Source: Fibrobacter sp. (GTDB lineage: Bacteria; Fibrobacterota; Fibrobacteria; Fibrobacterales; Fibrobacteraceae). From it: DNA of 43,440 bases. A model generated the notes under the pieces. The model saw only the letters and a list, made by a program, of their open reading frames with translations, searched no databases and had not been told where the DNA came from. Shown here piece by piece: positions 32,519 to 40,799 of this stretch. How positions within the stretch are numbered: the stretch's first letter is position 1; every line of letters begins with the position of its first letter. The stretch is taken from the NCBI GenBank assembly GCA_016285835.1, contig JAEERM010000016.1, positions 1 to 43,440 on the forward strand. Reading direction: 5' to 3'. Position numbers and translations under genes: made by a program.

Positions 32519-33250
32519 TTATTCCCGAATTTCGTGCAACATTTCTGCGGTCATCTTGCTGAGCGAGATGGCTGCTTTTCTCTTGATGTTCAGCGCCTTA
32601 AGTTCGCTGAAAAGGGAAATCCATGATTGCGGGTGCCTCAGCGCAAACTTGCCGGCAGCTGAAATACCGAGACTCTTGTAGAGTGTCTTGATGCAACCTG
32701 CGTTGTATTCTTTTGTGTTTTGGCTCTTGTTGTCGGGTGAACCCTCGATGACGAGGTAGGGAATGTTCAGCATCCGGCCCCCGGCGTGGAGCATCCGGAG
32801 CGAATAGTCCGCGAGCTGAAATTCCTCTGTGAGGGAATTGTCTACTCGGCCTGTGCGCTGGACGATGCGGCGGCTAAATGCTGCGATGTCCGGCTGTGGT
32901 GCCGCGACATAGCGGATGCTTGCATTTTCGTCAATTTGCACGAAATCGCCTTTTTTCCCGATGACCTTGGCGCCAACAAAGCCGTTTGCTGTGCGGATTC
33001 GCGGGGCGAGGGCGTCGACCATGGGGAACGATGCATTACATTCCGCAAGGTTGTTCAAGAATTCGCGGGTCACTTTTACCTGTTCGCTCGCCACGATAAT
33101 CCATTCGGCCTCGCTGGCTTCTAGGCCCTTGTTGATATCGTCAACAAAGAACCAGCCGAGGGAAGGGTCGGTAAATGGCGGGGTAGGTGGAATTGTCGAA
33201 CCGTTTGCGAAGCGTTCGCTCACGACGATGACGTCGAACTGGCGGAGCAT
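32519..33250 (-). CDS. GT-A-like glycosyltransferase, divergent
   Basis: A 243-residue protein with weak GT2 character: MLRQFDVIVVSERFANG, a WFFVDDINKGLEASEAEW segment where a DD metal site could lie, ADYSLRMLHAGGRMLNIPYLVIEGS as in the acceptor part of GT2 enzymes. The usual DxD/GxxR pattern is incomplete, so it may be inactive or use another mechanism. It lies 10 bp downstream of the PorV/PorQ-like gene and is probably co-transcribed with it. The polysaccharide context supports a glycosyltransferase, but this is the least certain of the five. Confidence 0.6.
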   Translation of the reverse strand: MLRQFDVIVVSERFANGSTIPPTPPFTDPSLGWFFVDDINKGLEASEAEWIIVASEQVKVTREFLNNLAECNASFPMVDALAPRIRTANGFVGAKVIGKKGDFVQIDENASIRYVAAPQPDIAAFSRRIVQRTGRVDNSLTEEFQLADYSLRMLHAGGRMLNIPYLVIEGSPDNKSQNTKEYNAGCIKTLYKSLGISAAGKFALRHPQSWISLFSELKALNIKRKAAISLSKMTAEMLHEIRE

Positions 33251-33260
33251 GCCGGAATCC

Positions 33261-34277
33261 CTAGAACCCCAGTCGGAGGCCTATGCGGTGCTCCATTCCG
33301 AGCCCTTCGGCCAAGTAGGAGAATGCGTAGTCCAGCGCAAACAGGTTGGATGTGTATCCCAAGCCCAGGCTGAACAACCTTGCCGTGTTGGCTTCGTCGG
33401 GGCGGCTGTTGGATGCTGCCAGTTCCTTGATGTCGCGTACTAGGTCGAGCCAACTGCGGGTCCAACCTCCGCGGACAGTAAAACTTGTGCCCAGAGCGTA
33501 TTCGGCACCGATGTCAAAAATTGGAGGCGTAAAGCGTGGGAATTCTGTTGCTGTGTACATGGTGAGACGGCGGATGCTCTTGGGCTTGAAAAATCCGGAC
33601 GCAGTGAATGTTTGGCTCATTGCGTAAAAGTCGTCTTGCCCGTCGTCGGTATAGTCGCGTAGCATAGAACCGAAATCTTTGCCTGCGAGTGCAAGGCCTA
33701 TGCTGTTGCTGTTGTTTTGCCAGGCAAGGCCCCAGTCGAATGCGGCACCGAGGGCGGTTCTGTCGGTATTCCGTTCGCCGGCGAGTTTTTCGGCAACCAC
33801 CTTGAGCCCGGCACCGAACTGGATATGCTTCATCGGGAAGGCGACTCCTGCCGTGAACAGGTGCCCGAAGGGGTTGTATTTTTCGCTGGTGTATTCGCCA
33901 AATTCATCGACACCCTGGATTTCGCCGACATCGTACCAGTTGTACGAAATCTGGATGGCGTAATTCTTGTATTGTGTCGTGTAGAACAGGGAACCTTGGT
34001 TTTCGGCAAAGTCGCCGGTCTGCCAGTGGGCCTCTACGACGTGTTTTTTCCCTTCTTGCATGCGGAGTGCAGCCAGGTTCATTTGCGAAACCGTGGGATC
34101 CGTGCTGGGCATGGCGCCTGCGGAATGTTCCAAGGCGGCATTGCGGGGGCTGTCGAAAGTGCTTACGAAAGAGAATGCTTCTTCGCCGGAATTGTCTTGT
34201 GAAAAATAGGCATGGCTCAAGGCCGGTGCTACAGACACGAGCGCGGCGCAAAACGAAACTCTTTTCAACAGGTTCAT
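33261..34277 (-). CDS. PorV/PorQ-family outer-membrane protein
   Basis: A 338-residue protein. A signal peptide ends near residue 23 (ALSHA). SFVSTFDSPRNAALEHSAGAM and STDPTVSQMNLAAL are the N-terminal landmark of PorQ/PorV-like and UPF0164-like barrels, where bacterial proteins show a conserved Asn-Pro-Ala-like stretch. A Gly/Tyr/Phe-rich barrel follows and ends with a Phe (RIGLRLGF). In the FCB group such proteins shuttle or anchor type IX substrates, and this window has two exported proteins with C-terminal sorting-like domains. A link is inference. It precedes a GT-like gene by 10 bp. Confidence 0.8.
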   Translation of the reverse strand: MNLLKRVSFCAALVSVAPALSHAYFSQDNSGEEAFSFVSTFDSPRNAALEHSAGAMPSTDPTVSQMNLAALRMQEGKKHVVEAHWQTGDFAENQGSLFYTTQYKNYAIQISYNWYDVGEIQGVDEFGEYTSEKYNPFGHLFTAGVAFPMKHIQFGAGLKVVAEKLAGERNTDRTALGAAFDWGLAWQNNSNSIGLALAGKDFGSMLRDYTDDGQDDFYAMSQTFTASGFFKPKSIRRLTMYTATEFPRFTPPIFDIGAEYALGTSFTVRGGWTRSWLDLVRDIKELAASNSRPDEANTARLFSLGLGYTSNLFALDYAFSYLAEGLGMEHRIGLRLGF

Positions 34278-34341
34278 GCTTCAAATCTAGAAAAATCCAT
34301 AAAAGCTAAAGTGCTTAAAATGCATTTTTTTGCCTTTTGCC

Positions 34342-34370
34342 TTTACAAAATTGGCGTTTTTTAGTATATT
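34342..34370 (+). promoter_or_regulatory. Promoter of tRNA-Lys
   Basis: TTTACA (34342-34347), a 17-bp spacer and TATATT (34365-34370). The predicted start near 34377 precedes the mature tRNA 5' end by about 4 nt. Confidence 0.75.
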
Positions 34371-34380
34371 TGGTTCGCTC

Positions 34381-34453
34381 GGGCTATTAGCTCAGTTGGT
34401 AGAGCAACGCCCTTTTAAGGCGTGGGTCGAAGGTTCGAGCCCTTCATAGCTCA
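34381..34453 (+). tRNA. tRNA-Lys, anticodon TTT
   Basis: The 73-nt gene folds into a full cloverleaf. The acceptor stem pairs GGGCTAT with ATAGCTC (one G-T), the D arm is GCTC...GAGC, the anticodon stem ACGCC/GGCGT holds loop CTTTTAA with anticodon TTT, and the T arm GAAGG/CCTTC holds TTCGAGC. The discriminator is A. CCA is not encoded (AGAA follows) and must be added by the CCA enzyme. Confidence 0.97.
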
Positions 34454-34454
34454 G

Positions 34455-34490
34455 AAAACCGGCTCCGAAGTCTCGGGGCCGGTTTTTATT
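34455..34490 (+). terminator. Strong terminator between tRNA-Lys and mfd
   Basis: A 9-bp stem, AAAACCGGC/GCCGGTTTT, with an inner CCGA/TCGG pairing is followed by TTTTTATTTT. It ends just 10 bp before the mfd ATG. Confidence 0.9.
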
Positions 34491-34500
34491 TTGGTCTTTT

Positions 34501-37500
34501 ATGGAAACTTTATCGGAATTTCTTCAGGAGTCGGCTAGCGGGTCCATTGCGCTTTTTGATGGCGTGGATTCCGGTTCGCTGCATGTGTGTGGGGCGAGCG
34601 TCCCCATGCTTGCCATGGCGGTCGCGAGCCGTTTTCTGAAGCGTCCGGAGCCCGTGCTCGTTGTTGCGAAGGACTACCGGAGCGCTGAGGTCTGGGTTGA
34701 GAACCTCGAAAGCCTCGTGGGCGAGGAATTTGTCCGATTTTTCCCTTCACTCGGGCTCAAACCTTATGAGTCCAAGGTTCCGTTCGAAGGCGTGCTCGAA
34801 GAACGCCTCAAGTTTTTCCGCGATATCGGCCGTAACGATCGCCCGTTTGTCGTCGTTTGCCCCCTGGATGCCCTGCTTGCGAAACTCCCGAAGCCGGGAA
34901 CCGTGCTGGAAAACATTTTCCGCATAAAGGTAGGGGATGTTTTTGAACCCTCCAAGCTCAGGCCTTGGTTCCTGGATCATGGGTTCATCGAACAGCCCGT
35001 GGTGAGCGGGGTGGGCGAGTTCTCCATCCGCGGTTGCATCGTCGACGTGAACTGCCTTTTGTATCCGCATCCTATCCGTATCGAGTTCTTTGGCGACGAG
35101 GTGGAATCCATCCGTTCCTTCGACATTTTCAGCCAGCGTTCTGTAGAAGAGAAAAAGTTTGTCGACCTGTTCCCGATGGGCGAATTCACGATTCCGGAAC
35201 GCGAAGCGGCCCTGATGGGGGATGCCGTACACGACATCTGGTGGCGCAGGGACCGTTACCAGCCCCTCACGTCGAGCCTTTTGGATTATTTGCCTCGCGC
35301 AGCACTTGTGTTCGAAGAACTTTCCGTGCTTTCGGAGACGGCGAGCAAGATGCACCTTGCTTACGAGGCCGCCTACGAGGGCGCACGCGGCCTCGTATCT
35401 GAGATTTCTCCCCCGAATGTATTCTGGTTCAAGATGGGCGAACTTTCGGCAAATTTCGCCCTGCGCCCGTGCCTCGATATGACTAACGTCGAGGCGGATG
35501 CGTCGAACTGGTTCAAGGTGAACCTCAAAAAGCAGGATTTTTCTTCGACTGGGACCGACGCTGTCGCAAAAGAAATCGAAGATTTTTACGCCCGTGGTGG
35601 GCGAGTCTACGTGGTCGCACCGACGCAGGGTGGCCTGACTCGCCTAGAACACTATTTCGAGGACCTTCCCATTGAAGGTTACTTTGTCGGAAACATTTCC
35701 GAAGGTTTCTGGCTCGAAGACGACAAGGTCGCCTTCTTGACGGAAACGCGAATTTTCAACCGCCATCCCAACAAGGCCCGCAAGCGCAAGATTGCAAGTT
35801 CCGTTTCCGGAGCCTTGATGGTGGAATCGCTGAATCGTGGCGATTTTGTCGCCCACGAGGATCACGGCATCGGCCGCTACTTGGGCCTTGTTCGCGTGGA
35901 AGTGAACGGCGGCATGGTGGACTGCGCTCTGCTCGAATACGAGGGCGGAGACCGTCTCAAGTTCCCTGTGGCCGACCTTCAGAAAATAGAGAAGGTCGAT
36001 TCCCCGCAAGATAACCCGCTCAAGCTAGACCGCCTCGGTTCCAAGAATTGGGAAAACAAGAAAAAGCGCATGAAGCAGAAGGTCGTGCAGATTGCGCGCG
36101 AACTTGTGGACCTTTATGCCCGCCGTGAACTCGTGGAAGGTTTCGGTTTCCCGCCCGATGGCAAGTTCCAGAAGGAATTCGAGGACGCTTTCGAGTACGA
36201 TCCCACTCCAGACCAGGTCAAAGCTACGGCCGACATCAAGCGCGACATGGAAGCCCGCAAGCCCATGGACCGCCTCATCTGTGGCGATGTCGGGTTCGGC
36301 AAGACGGAAGTTGCCATGCGGGCCGCCTTCAAGTGCATCCTCGCCAAAAAGCAGGTGGCCGTTCTCGTACCGACGACTATCCTTGCCGCCCAGCACTACG
36401 AGAATTTCTGTGATCGCTTTGCCGCGTTCCCGGCCGTGAATATTGCTTTGGTCAACCGCTACAAGAGTCCTAAAGAGAAAAAGGAAATCATGAAGCGCGT
36501 GAGCGAGGGCAAGGTCGACATTGTCATCGGTACGCATGCGCTGCTTTCGGCCAAGAACGAGTTCAAGGATTTGGGCCTCCTCATCATCGATGAAGAACAG
36601 AAGTTCGGCGTGAAGCAGAAGGAAAAACTGCGCGAGCTGCGCCTTGCCGTTGATACGCTCAGCATGAGTGCCACCCCGATTCCGCGCTCGCTTCACCTGA
36701 GCATGACGGGTGTCCGCGATATTTCGCTCATCAACACGCCGCCTGTAAACCGATTGCCCGTCGAGACCGTCCTTTTAAAGCGCGACGATGAAGTTATCAA
36801 AAATGCTATCCTCGATGAGCTGGCCCGCGGCGGACAAGTGTTTATTGTGAACGACCGCGTGCAGACGATTTATACGTTGGCCGAAGAAATCGAAGCCTTG
36901 GTGCCGCAGGCCCGCATCGCTGTCGCGCACGGCCAGATGGACGACCACGATTTGGAACGCGTGATGGATGCCTTCCTCAGCCGCAAGTTCGATGTCCTCG
37001 TGAGTACGAGCATCATCGAGTCCGGCCTCGACGTACCCAACGCGAATACGATTATCATTGTCAATGCGCACCATTTCGGCATTAGCCAGCTTTATCAGAT
37101 GCGCGGCCGCGTCGGGCGCAGCAGCGTGCTCGCGAAAGCGCTGCTTGTTATCCCCGCCCGCGGCGAGATTTCTCAGGAATCTATGACCCGCCTAAAGGCC
37201 CTCGAGCAGTTCACCGACCTCGGCAGTGGTTACCAGCTCGCCATGCGCGACCTCGAAATCCGCGGAGCCGGAAACCTCCTGGGCCAGGAACAGCACGGCT
37301 TTATCGCCGAAGTCGGTTTCGAAACGTATGTCCGTTTGGTCAAGGAGGCCGTCGAGGCCCTTCGCGGTGGGAGCCCGCTCGACAAGCCTATCCAGCCTCG
37401 CGTGGAATTGGGTGTGGATGCCTTCCTGCCCGAAGACTACATTCAGGATGGGCTTACACGTATCTCGCTTTATCAACGTATCTCGCGCACCCGTTCCACT

Positions 37501-37857
37501 GCCGAAGTCGACTGCATCTCGCAGGAACTCGTGGACCGCTTCGGTCCGCTGCCTGCTGCAACGAAAATGCTTTTGGCAGTCACCGAAATTGGGCTTTTGG
37601 CTGGACGCCTGCGCATTCAGGGCTTGGTGCAGCGTAAGGGTATGCTCGCCGCGACATTCGCCGAGTTCCCGCCTCCCGACTTGCGCGTTGTTTCGGAGAT
37701 GACTTCGCTTTGCCCGTTCCCCATTCGCATTCTGGGCAGTACGCCTATGCAGGCCGTCATTGAGCTGGGCAACGGTACTCCCAATATTTACGCTGAAAAA
37801 GCGCTTGAAGCATTCCGCGCTTTTGCCGCAATCGAGATTACTCCCGCTAAACTTTAA
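34501..37857 (+). CDS. mfd: Transcription-repair coupling factor Mfd
   Basis: Mfd removes RNA polymerase stalled at DNA damage and recruits UvrA. At 1118 residues it is near the usual length. A UvrB-like N-terminal part is followed by the CarD/RID RNA-polymerase-binding domain near residues 440-500 ([17 protein letters not shown], then [10 protein letters not shown]), Walker A at about 595 ([11 protein letters not shown]), the DEEQ box near 697 ([13 protein letters not shown]), the [10 protein letters not shown] motif, the translocation region ([18 protein letters not shown]) and the C-terminal RID-regulating domain. It starts right after a tRNA terminator with no Shine-Dalgarno. Its last 11 bp overlap the convergent TatD gene. 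Confidence 0.97.
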   Translation: METLSEFLQESASGSIALFDGVDSGSLHVCGASVPMLAMAVASRFLKRPEPVLVVAKDYRSAEVWVENLESLVGEEFVRFFPSLGLKPYESKVPFEGVLEERLKFFRDIGRNDRPFVVVCPLDALLAKLPKPGTVLENIFRIKVGDVFEPSKLRPWFLDHGFIEQPVVSGVGEFSIRGCIVDVNCLLYPHPIRIEFFGDEVESIRSFDIFSQRSVEEKKFVDLFPMGEFTIPEREAALMGDAVHDIWWRRDRYQPLTSSLLDYLPRAALVFEELSVLSETASKMHLAYEAAYEGARGLVSEISPPNVFWFKMGELSANFALRPCLDMTNVEADASNWFKVNLKKQDFSSTGTDAVAKEIEDFYARGGRVYVVAPTQGGLTRLEHYFEDLPIEGYFVGNISEGFWLEDDKVAFLTETRIFNRHPNKARKRKIASSVSGALMVESLNRGDFVAHEDHGIGRYLGLVRVEVNGGMVDCALLEYEGGDRLKFPVADLQKIEKVDSPQDNPLKLDRLGSKNWENKKKRMKQKVVQIARELVDLYARRELVEGFGFPPDGKFQKEFEDAFEYDPTPDQVKATADIKRDMEARKPMDRLICGDVGFGKTEVAMRAAFKCILAKKQVAVLVPTTILAAQHYENFCDRFAAFPAVNIALVNRYKSPKEKKEIMKRVSEGKVDIVIGTHALLSAKNEFKDLGLLIIDEEQKFGVKQKEKLRELRLAVDTLSMSATPIPRSLHLSMTGVRDISLINTPPVNRLPVETVLLKRDDEVIKNAILDELARGGQVFIVNDRVQTIYTLAEEIEALVPQARIAVAHGQMDDHDLERVMDAFLSRKFDVLVSTSIIESGLDVPNANTIIIVNAHHFGISQLYQMRGRVGRSSVLAKALLVIPARGEISQESMTRLKALEQFTDLGSGYQLAMRDLEIRGAGNLLGQEQHGFIAEVGFETYVRLVKEAVEALRGGSPLDKPIQPRVELGVDAFLPEDYIQDGLTRISLYQRISRTRSTAEVDCISQELVDRFGPLPAATKMLLAVTEIGLLAGRLRIQGLVQRKGMLAATFAEFPPPDLRVVSEMTSLCPFPIRILGSTPMQAVIELGNGTPNIYAEKALEAFRAFAAIEITPAKL

Positions 37858-38614
37858 GATTTTCCCAAAGGATCTTCACAGCAAGCCAGCGCTCCTTGAG
37901 CGCTTGGATGACTTCCTCCACGTTGTATTCTGGAGCATCGCCATTCGAGGCGCTTCGGCCATCGGCTGCGAATGTCGTCTCGTCGGCGTCCGTTTCGAAC
38001 CGGATGTTCTGTTCTGGGATGAGGGGGATGGTTGCACGCGTCGACTTTTTCTTGAAGCTGTCCGCGTGCAGGCTGAAAATCGCCCCCATAGGGAGTGCCG
38101 CCCGCACGATGCCCGCATCGCCACCGAACCGGTGGAAAACAGGCCTTGGCTCCGGATTTGCCGGTTGCAAAAGTGGCGGGTAATGTGCAGCTTTGAGCAA
38201 TGTGACAACTCTGCCGTAGTCGCCCACGCAGTGGATTTGCAAGTCGCGGCCTAACGCCTTTGCAAGTTCAATTTGCCTTTTGAATATCGCCTCCTGCACG
38301 CCGTTTTCCCCGTATCCCGGGTAGCGCTTGTCCAGCCCGCACTCACCGACAGATGCTGATCTATCTGCTTGCAGGTATTCCTTGAGCCGTTCAAAATCGG
38401 CATCGGACACTTGGGTCGCTATCATGGGATGGATCCCGTAAGATGTTTTGAATGGCTTATTTTCTGTGGAAAATTCCTTTTTCAGGTTAGCGGTACTTTC
38501 CCATTCCCACGGCTCGCAGGCGATGGCGATAAAGCCGTAATCACCATTATAAAGCAGTTGCGTTAGCTGCTTTGGGTGGGGGAGCCGTGCTAAATGAATG
38601 TGAAAATCGAACAT
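37847..38614 (-). CDS. TatD-family metal-dependent hydrolase
   Basis: A 255-residue TIM-barrel enzyme. The metal ligands are all visible: FHIHL (residues 4-6 region), GIHP, VGECGLD (Glu), LQIHCVG and FHRFGG (His), and FETDADE (Asp). TatD enzymes are Mg2+-dependent 3'-5' exonucleases involved in DNA repair and degradation of oxidised or fragmented DNA. The N-terminal half is more divergent than in TatD proper (EPWEWES in place of the usual segment). Its 3' end overlaps the mfd 3' end by 11 bp, tail to tail. Confidence 0.9.
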   Translation of the reverse strand: MFDFHIHLARLPHPKQLTQLLYNGDYGFIAIACEPWEWESTANLKKEFSTENKPFKTSYGIHPMIATQVSDADFERLKEYLQADRSASVGECGLDKRYPGYGENGVQEAIFKRQIELAKALGRDLQIHCVGDYGRVVTLLKAAHYPPLLQPANPEPRPVFHRFGGDAGIVRAALPMGAIFSLHADSFKKKSTRATIPLIPEQNIRFETDADETTFAADGRSASNGDAPEYNVEEVIQALKERWLAVKILWENLKV

Positions 38615-38681
38615 GATAGCTTAAAATACATAGAAATCATGGATAATTAAAAATAATTGCTTGTTTTTTGAATCAAAAAAG

Positions 38682-38714
38682 CCTAGTTTAAACTTGTTGG
38701 TTCGCCAACCTAGG
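38682..38714 (+). promoter_or_regulatory. Structured 5' leader with UUCG tetraloop hairpin
   Basis: GTTGG-TTCG-CCAAC (38696-38709) is a perfect stem with the extra-stable UUCG loop. CCTAG (38682-38686) and CTAGG (38710-38714) pair outside it, leaving a 9-nt bulge on one side. It lies 32 bp upstream of the 65-aa gene, and so probably in its leader. No T-run follows, so it is not a terminator. It may stabilise the mRNA or act as a regulatory element. Confidence 0.5.
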
Positions 38715-38746
38715 TTTATTCCGACCACATCATTAAAGGAGTCGCT

Positions 38747-38944
38747 ATGCGCGATTTGCTAGAAAAAGCTTTGAATAAAGGTTTGTCCGTCTGTTTTTCA
38801 TCCGAAAACGGCTTTGATGTAATACGAATCTCTTCCGGTAACGACGTTGTCGCAAGTTGCAGCCTCGGCTCTACCAGCTTCCGTGCCTCTGTCGAGGAAT
38901 CGCTTCAGGCGCTACTGCTAGATTTGGAACGCAAGGGTTTCTAG
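38747..38944 (+). CDS. Small conserved-looking protein, 65 residues
   Basis: An acceptable gene despite its size: AAAGGAG sits five bases before the ATG, a structured leader lies upstream and a terminator downstream. The sequence starts MRDLLEKALNKGLSV, continues with a strand-turn-strand FDVIRISSGNDVVASCSLG, and ends with a helix, SVEESLQALLLDLERKGF. This alpha-beta-beta-alpha pattern could be a small dimeric adaptor. No signal peptide, no recognised family. Confidence 0.7.
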   Translation: MRDLLEKALNKGLSVCFSSENGFDVIRISSGNDVVASCSLGSTSFRASVEESLQALLLDLERKGF

Positions 38945-38988
38945 CCAAGGTTGCCACTAAAACGCTAAACACTTTATTTGTAAAATAA

Positions 38989-39022
38989 AAAGAAGGCCCC
39001 CGATTGCTCGGGAGCCTTCTTT
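38989..39022. terminator. Bidirectional terminator between the 65-aa and porin-like genes
   Basis: A stem AAAGAAGGC/GCCTTCTTT plus inner CCCG/CGGG with an A-run on the left and a T-run on the right lies between two convergent genes and can serve both. Confidence 0.88.
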
Positions 39023-39038
39023 GTTTATACTTGAACGC

Positions 39039-40652
39039 TTAGTTGATTCGGCCAATCAGGTTGCCGGACAGCGTGAAGTCCTTGGTGCAACCGAAGCTGT
39101 GGAAACCAGCAGACAGGCTGAAGCGGTCGGTGAAGGCCTTTTCGAGGTAGAGGGCACCGAGCACGTCCTTGATGTGCTTCGGGTCCTTGATGCCCCAGTA
39201 TGCAGCATGTTCCTGACGGTCGCCAATGTATTCGGCTTCGAGGATGATGCGGTCAACAACTTTGGTCTGGAAGAGGAAACCGCCCGTTACCGGGATCACC
39301 ATGTCGTCGTCGCTGGAGATGTCGAGCAGAGCTGCTTCGGCAAAGACGCTGACGGCATTCTTGATGAGGGGGAGGTTGGCCTTCAGAGAGGTGTTGTGCT
39401 TGACCTTGGAATCCGTATCGTAGACCTTGTCGAAGAGGTTGCTGCGGTAGGCAAGCTGGATCTTCAGGTCGTTCAGACCTTCGAGGCCGTGGAAGTTGAA
39501 TGCCGCACGGAGGTCGCCGTTATCCAGGTTCTCAGCCTTGCTGATGAAGGCAAGGGTGAAGTCCAGGTTGTCTGTCGGGGAAAGACCGAACTGCAACTGG
39601 TTCTCGGGCTTCTGGGTGGAAAGGAATCCAGCCAGGTAACCATCGACGTAGCCACCGAAGTAGTCACCATTCTTGTCGGTGTTGTCCCAGCGACCGACCT
39701 TGAAGTTGAACATGTCGGTGCTCTGGTAGGCCCATGCTTCGTCAAGGGAGTAGTAGTCGTCCAGGGTGCCGTTTTCGTTGTTGCGGAGGGCTTCCTGCTT
39801 GGCATCCTTGCCACCGAAATTTTCGTTCCTGAGGTCACCCGGGTAGAAGGCCAAGGCCAACTTGCCCTTGAAGTTTTCACCTTCGGCGAGGATAGCGAAG
39901 TTGGCTTCGCCCTGCCAGGTTTCAAGGTTGTCGTTGTTGTTGTCTTCTTCGCTTGTCCAGAACACCTTCTCGGCGCTCAATTCGAAGTCAGCGAGAATGC
40001 CGAATTCGGCCTTGTCCGTCGAGATGACGGCGTTTTCAACCAATTTTTTCTTTTTGCGGCGTTTTTTCTTCTTGGGCTGGTCCTGCGGTTCCGGAGCGGA
40101 GATGAATCCCTGTTCGTCGGTGTTTGCTGCAATTTCGGCTTCGGTCGGAGCGGCCTTGGCAGTATCGGTTGCAGCGACTTCGGCCGCAGGTTCGGCCTTT
40201 GCGGAGTCTGCCGGTGCGGCTACGGGAGCTGCGGCAGCTTCTGCCGGCTTAGCTTCATCGGCGGGAGCGGCCTTTGTTGTGTCAGCGGGTGCTGCTGCAG
40301 GAGCGGCGGCCTGTGCGGCAGGCTTGGCCGGTTCTGCCTTCGCGTCCTTGGCTGGTGCGGTAGCCGGTGCAGCGGCGGGAGCGGCTGCGGGCTTGGCCGG
40401 TGCAGCCTTTGCGTCCTTGGCCGGTGCGGCAGGAGCGGCAGCAGGTGCTGCAGCGGGCTTGGCGGCTTCGGCAGCCGGGGCAGCCTTCGCGTCCTTTGCA
40501 GGTGCAGCAGCCGGAGCGGGCTTGGCCGGTGCAGCGGCGGGAGCGGCAGCAGCCGGAGCTGCTGCAGGTGCAGCATTAGCATTAGCAGCAGCCTGCGGAG
40601 CGGCAAACACGGATGCTGCCAGCATGCAGGATGCTAGGAAAATTTTCTTCAT
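39039..40652 (-). CDS. Porin-like outer-membrane protein with long Ala/Pro-rich N-terminal region
   Basis: A 537-residue protein. A signal peptide covers residues 1-20 (MLAASVFA). About residues 21-185 are almost only Ala, Pro, Lys, Asp and Glu, with repeated PAKDAKAAPA-type units. A very basic patch, KKKKRRKKKKL, follows. From about 205 to the end there is a barrel with strands such as WQGEANFAILAEG, NFKVGRWDNTDKNG and LQFGLSPTDNLDFTL, close in feel to phosphate/carbohydrate-type porins. AAAGGAG eight bases before the ATG, a consensus -10 upstream and a terminator suggest high expression. The Ala/Pro region probably spans the periplasm and touches peptidoglycan (inference). No family name is certain. 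Confidence 0.8.
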   Translation of the reverse strand: MKKIFLASCMLAASVFAAPQAAANANAAPAAAPAAAAPAAAPAKPAPAAAPAKDAKAAPAAEAAKPAAAPAAAPAAPAKDAKAAPAKPAAAPAAAPATAPAKDAKAEPAKPAAQAAAPAAAPADTTKAAPADEAKPAEAAAAPVAAPADSAKAEPAAEVAATDTAKAAPTEAEIAANTDEQGFISAPEPQDQPKKKKRRKKKKLVENAVISTDKAEFGILADFELSAEKVFWTSEEDNNNDNLETWQGEANFAILAEGENFKGKLALAFYPGDLRNENFGGKDAKQEALRNNENGTLDDYYSLDEAWAYQSTDMFNFKVGRWDNTDKNGDYFGGYVDGYLAGFLSTQKPENQLQFGLSPTDNLDFTLAFISKAENLDNGDLRAAFNFHGLEGLNDLKIQLAYRSNLFDKVYDTDSKVKHNTSLKANLPLIKNAVSVFAEAALLDISSDDDMVIPVTGGFLFQTKVVDRIILEAEYIGDRQEHAAYWGIKDPKHIKDVLGALYLEKAFTDRFSLSAGFHSFGCTKDFTLSGNLIGRIN

Positions 40653-40713
40653 GACACAATCTCCTTTTGTGGATGGCATTTTACGAATGTTCCAATTGTA
40701 AAATTCAATTAGA

Positions 40714-40719
40714 ATTATA
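40714..40719 (-). promoter_or_regulatory. Consensus -10 box of the porin-like gene
   Basis: A perfect TATAAT on the minus strand about 62 bp upstream of the porin-like ATG; the implied leader is about 55 nt and contains the strong Shine-Dalgarno. No clear -35 sits 17 bp further up. Confidence 0.55.
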
Positions 40720-40799
40720 AAAATATTGTTACCAAGTAGGTTTAAAATATTACCTTTTTTTTGAAAATGGTGTGTTTTTTTGTTCGAAGAGGCAAAAAT

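Noticed and set aside
39021..40637. 538-codon plus-strand open frame, Gly/Cys/Ser-rich
   Set aside because: Complement of the Ala/Pro-rich porin region. It resembles a keratin-like protein only because GCN/CCN codons reverse to Gly/Cys/Arg-type codons.
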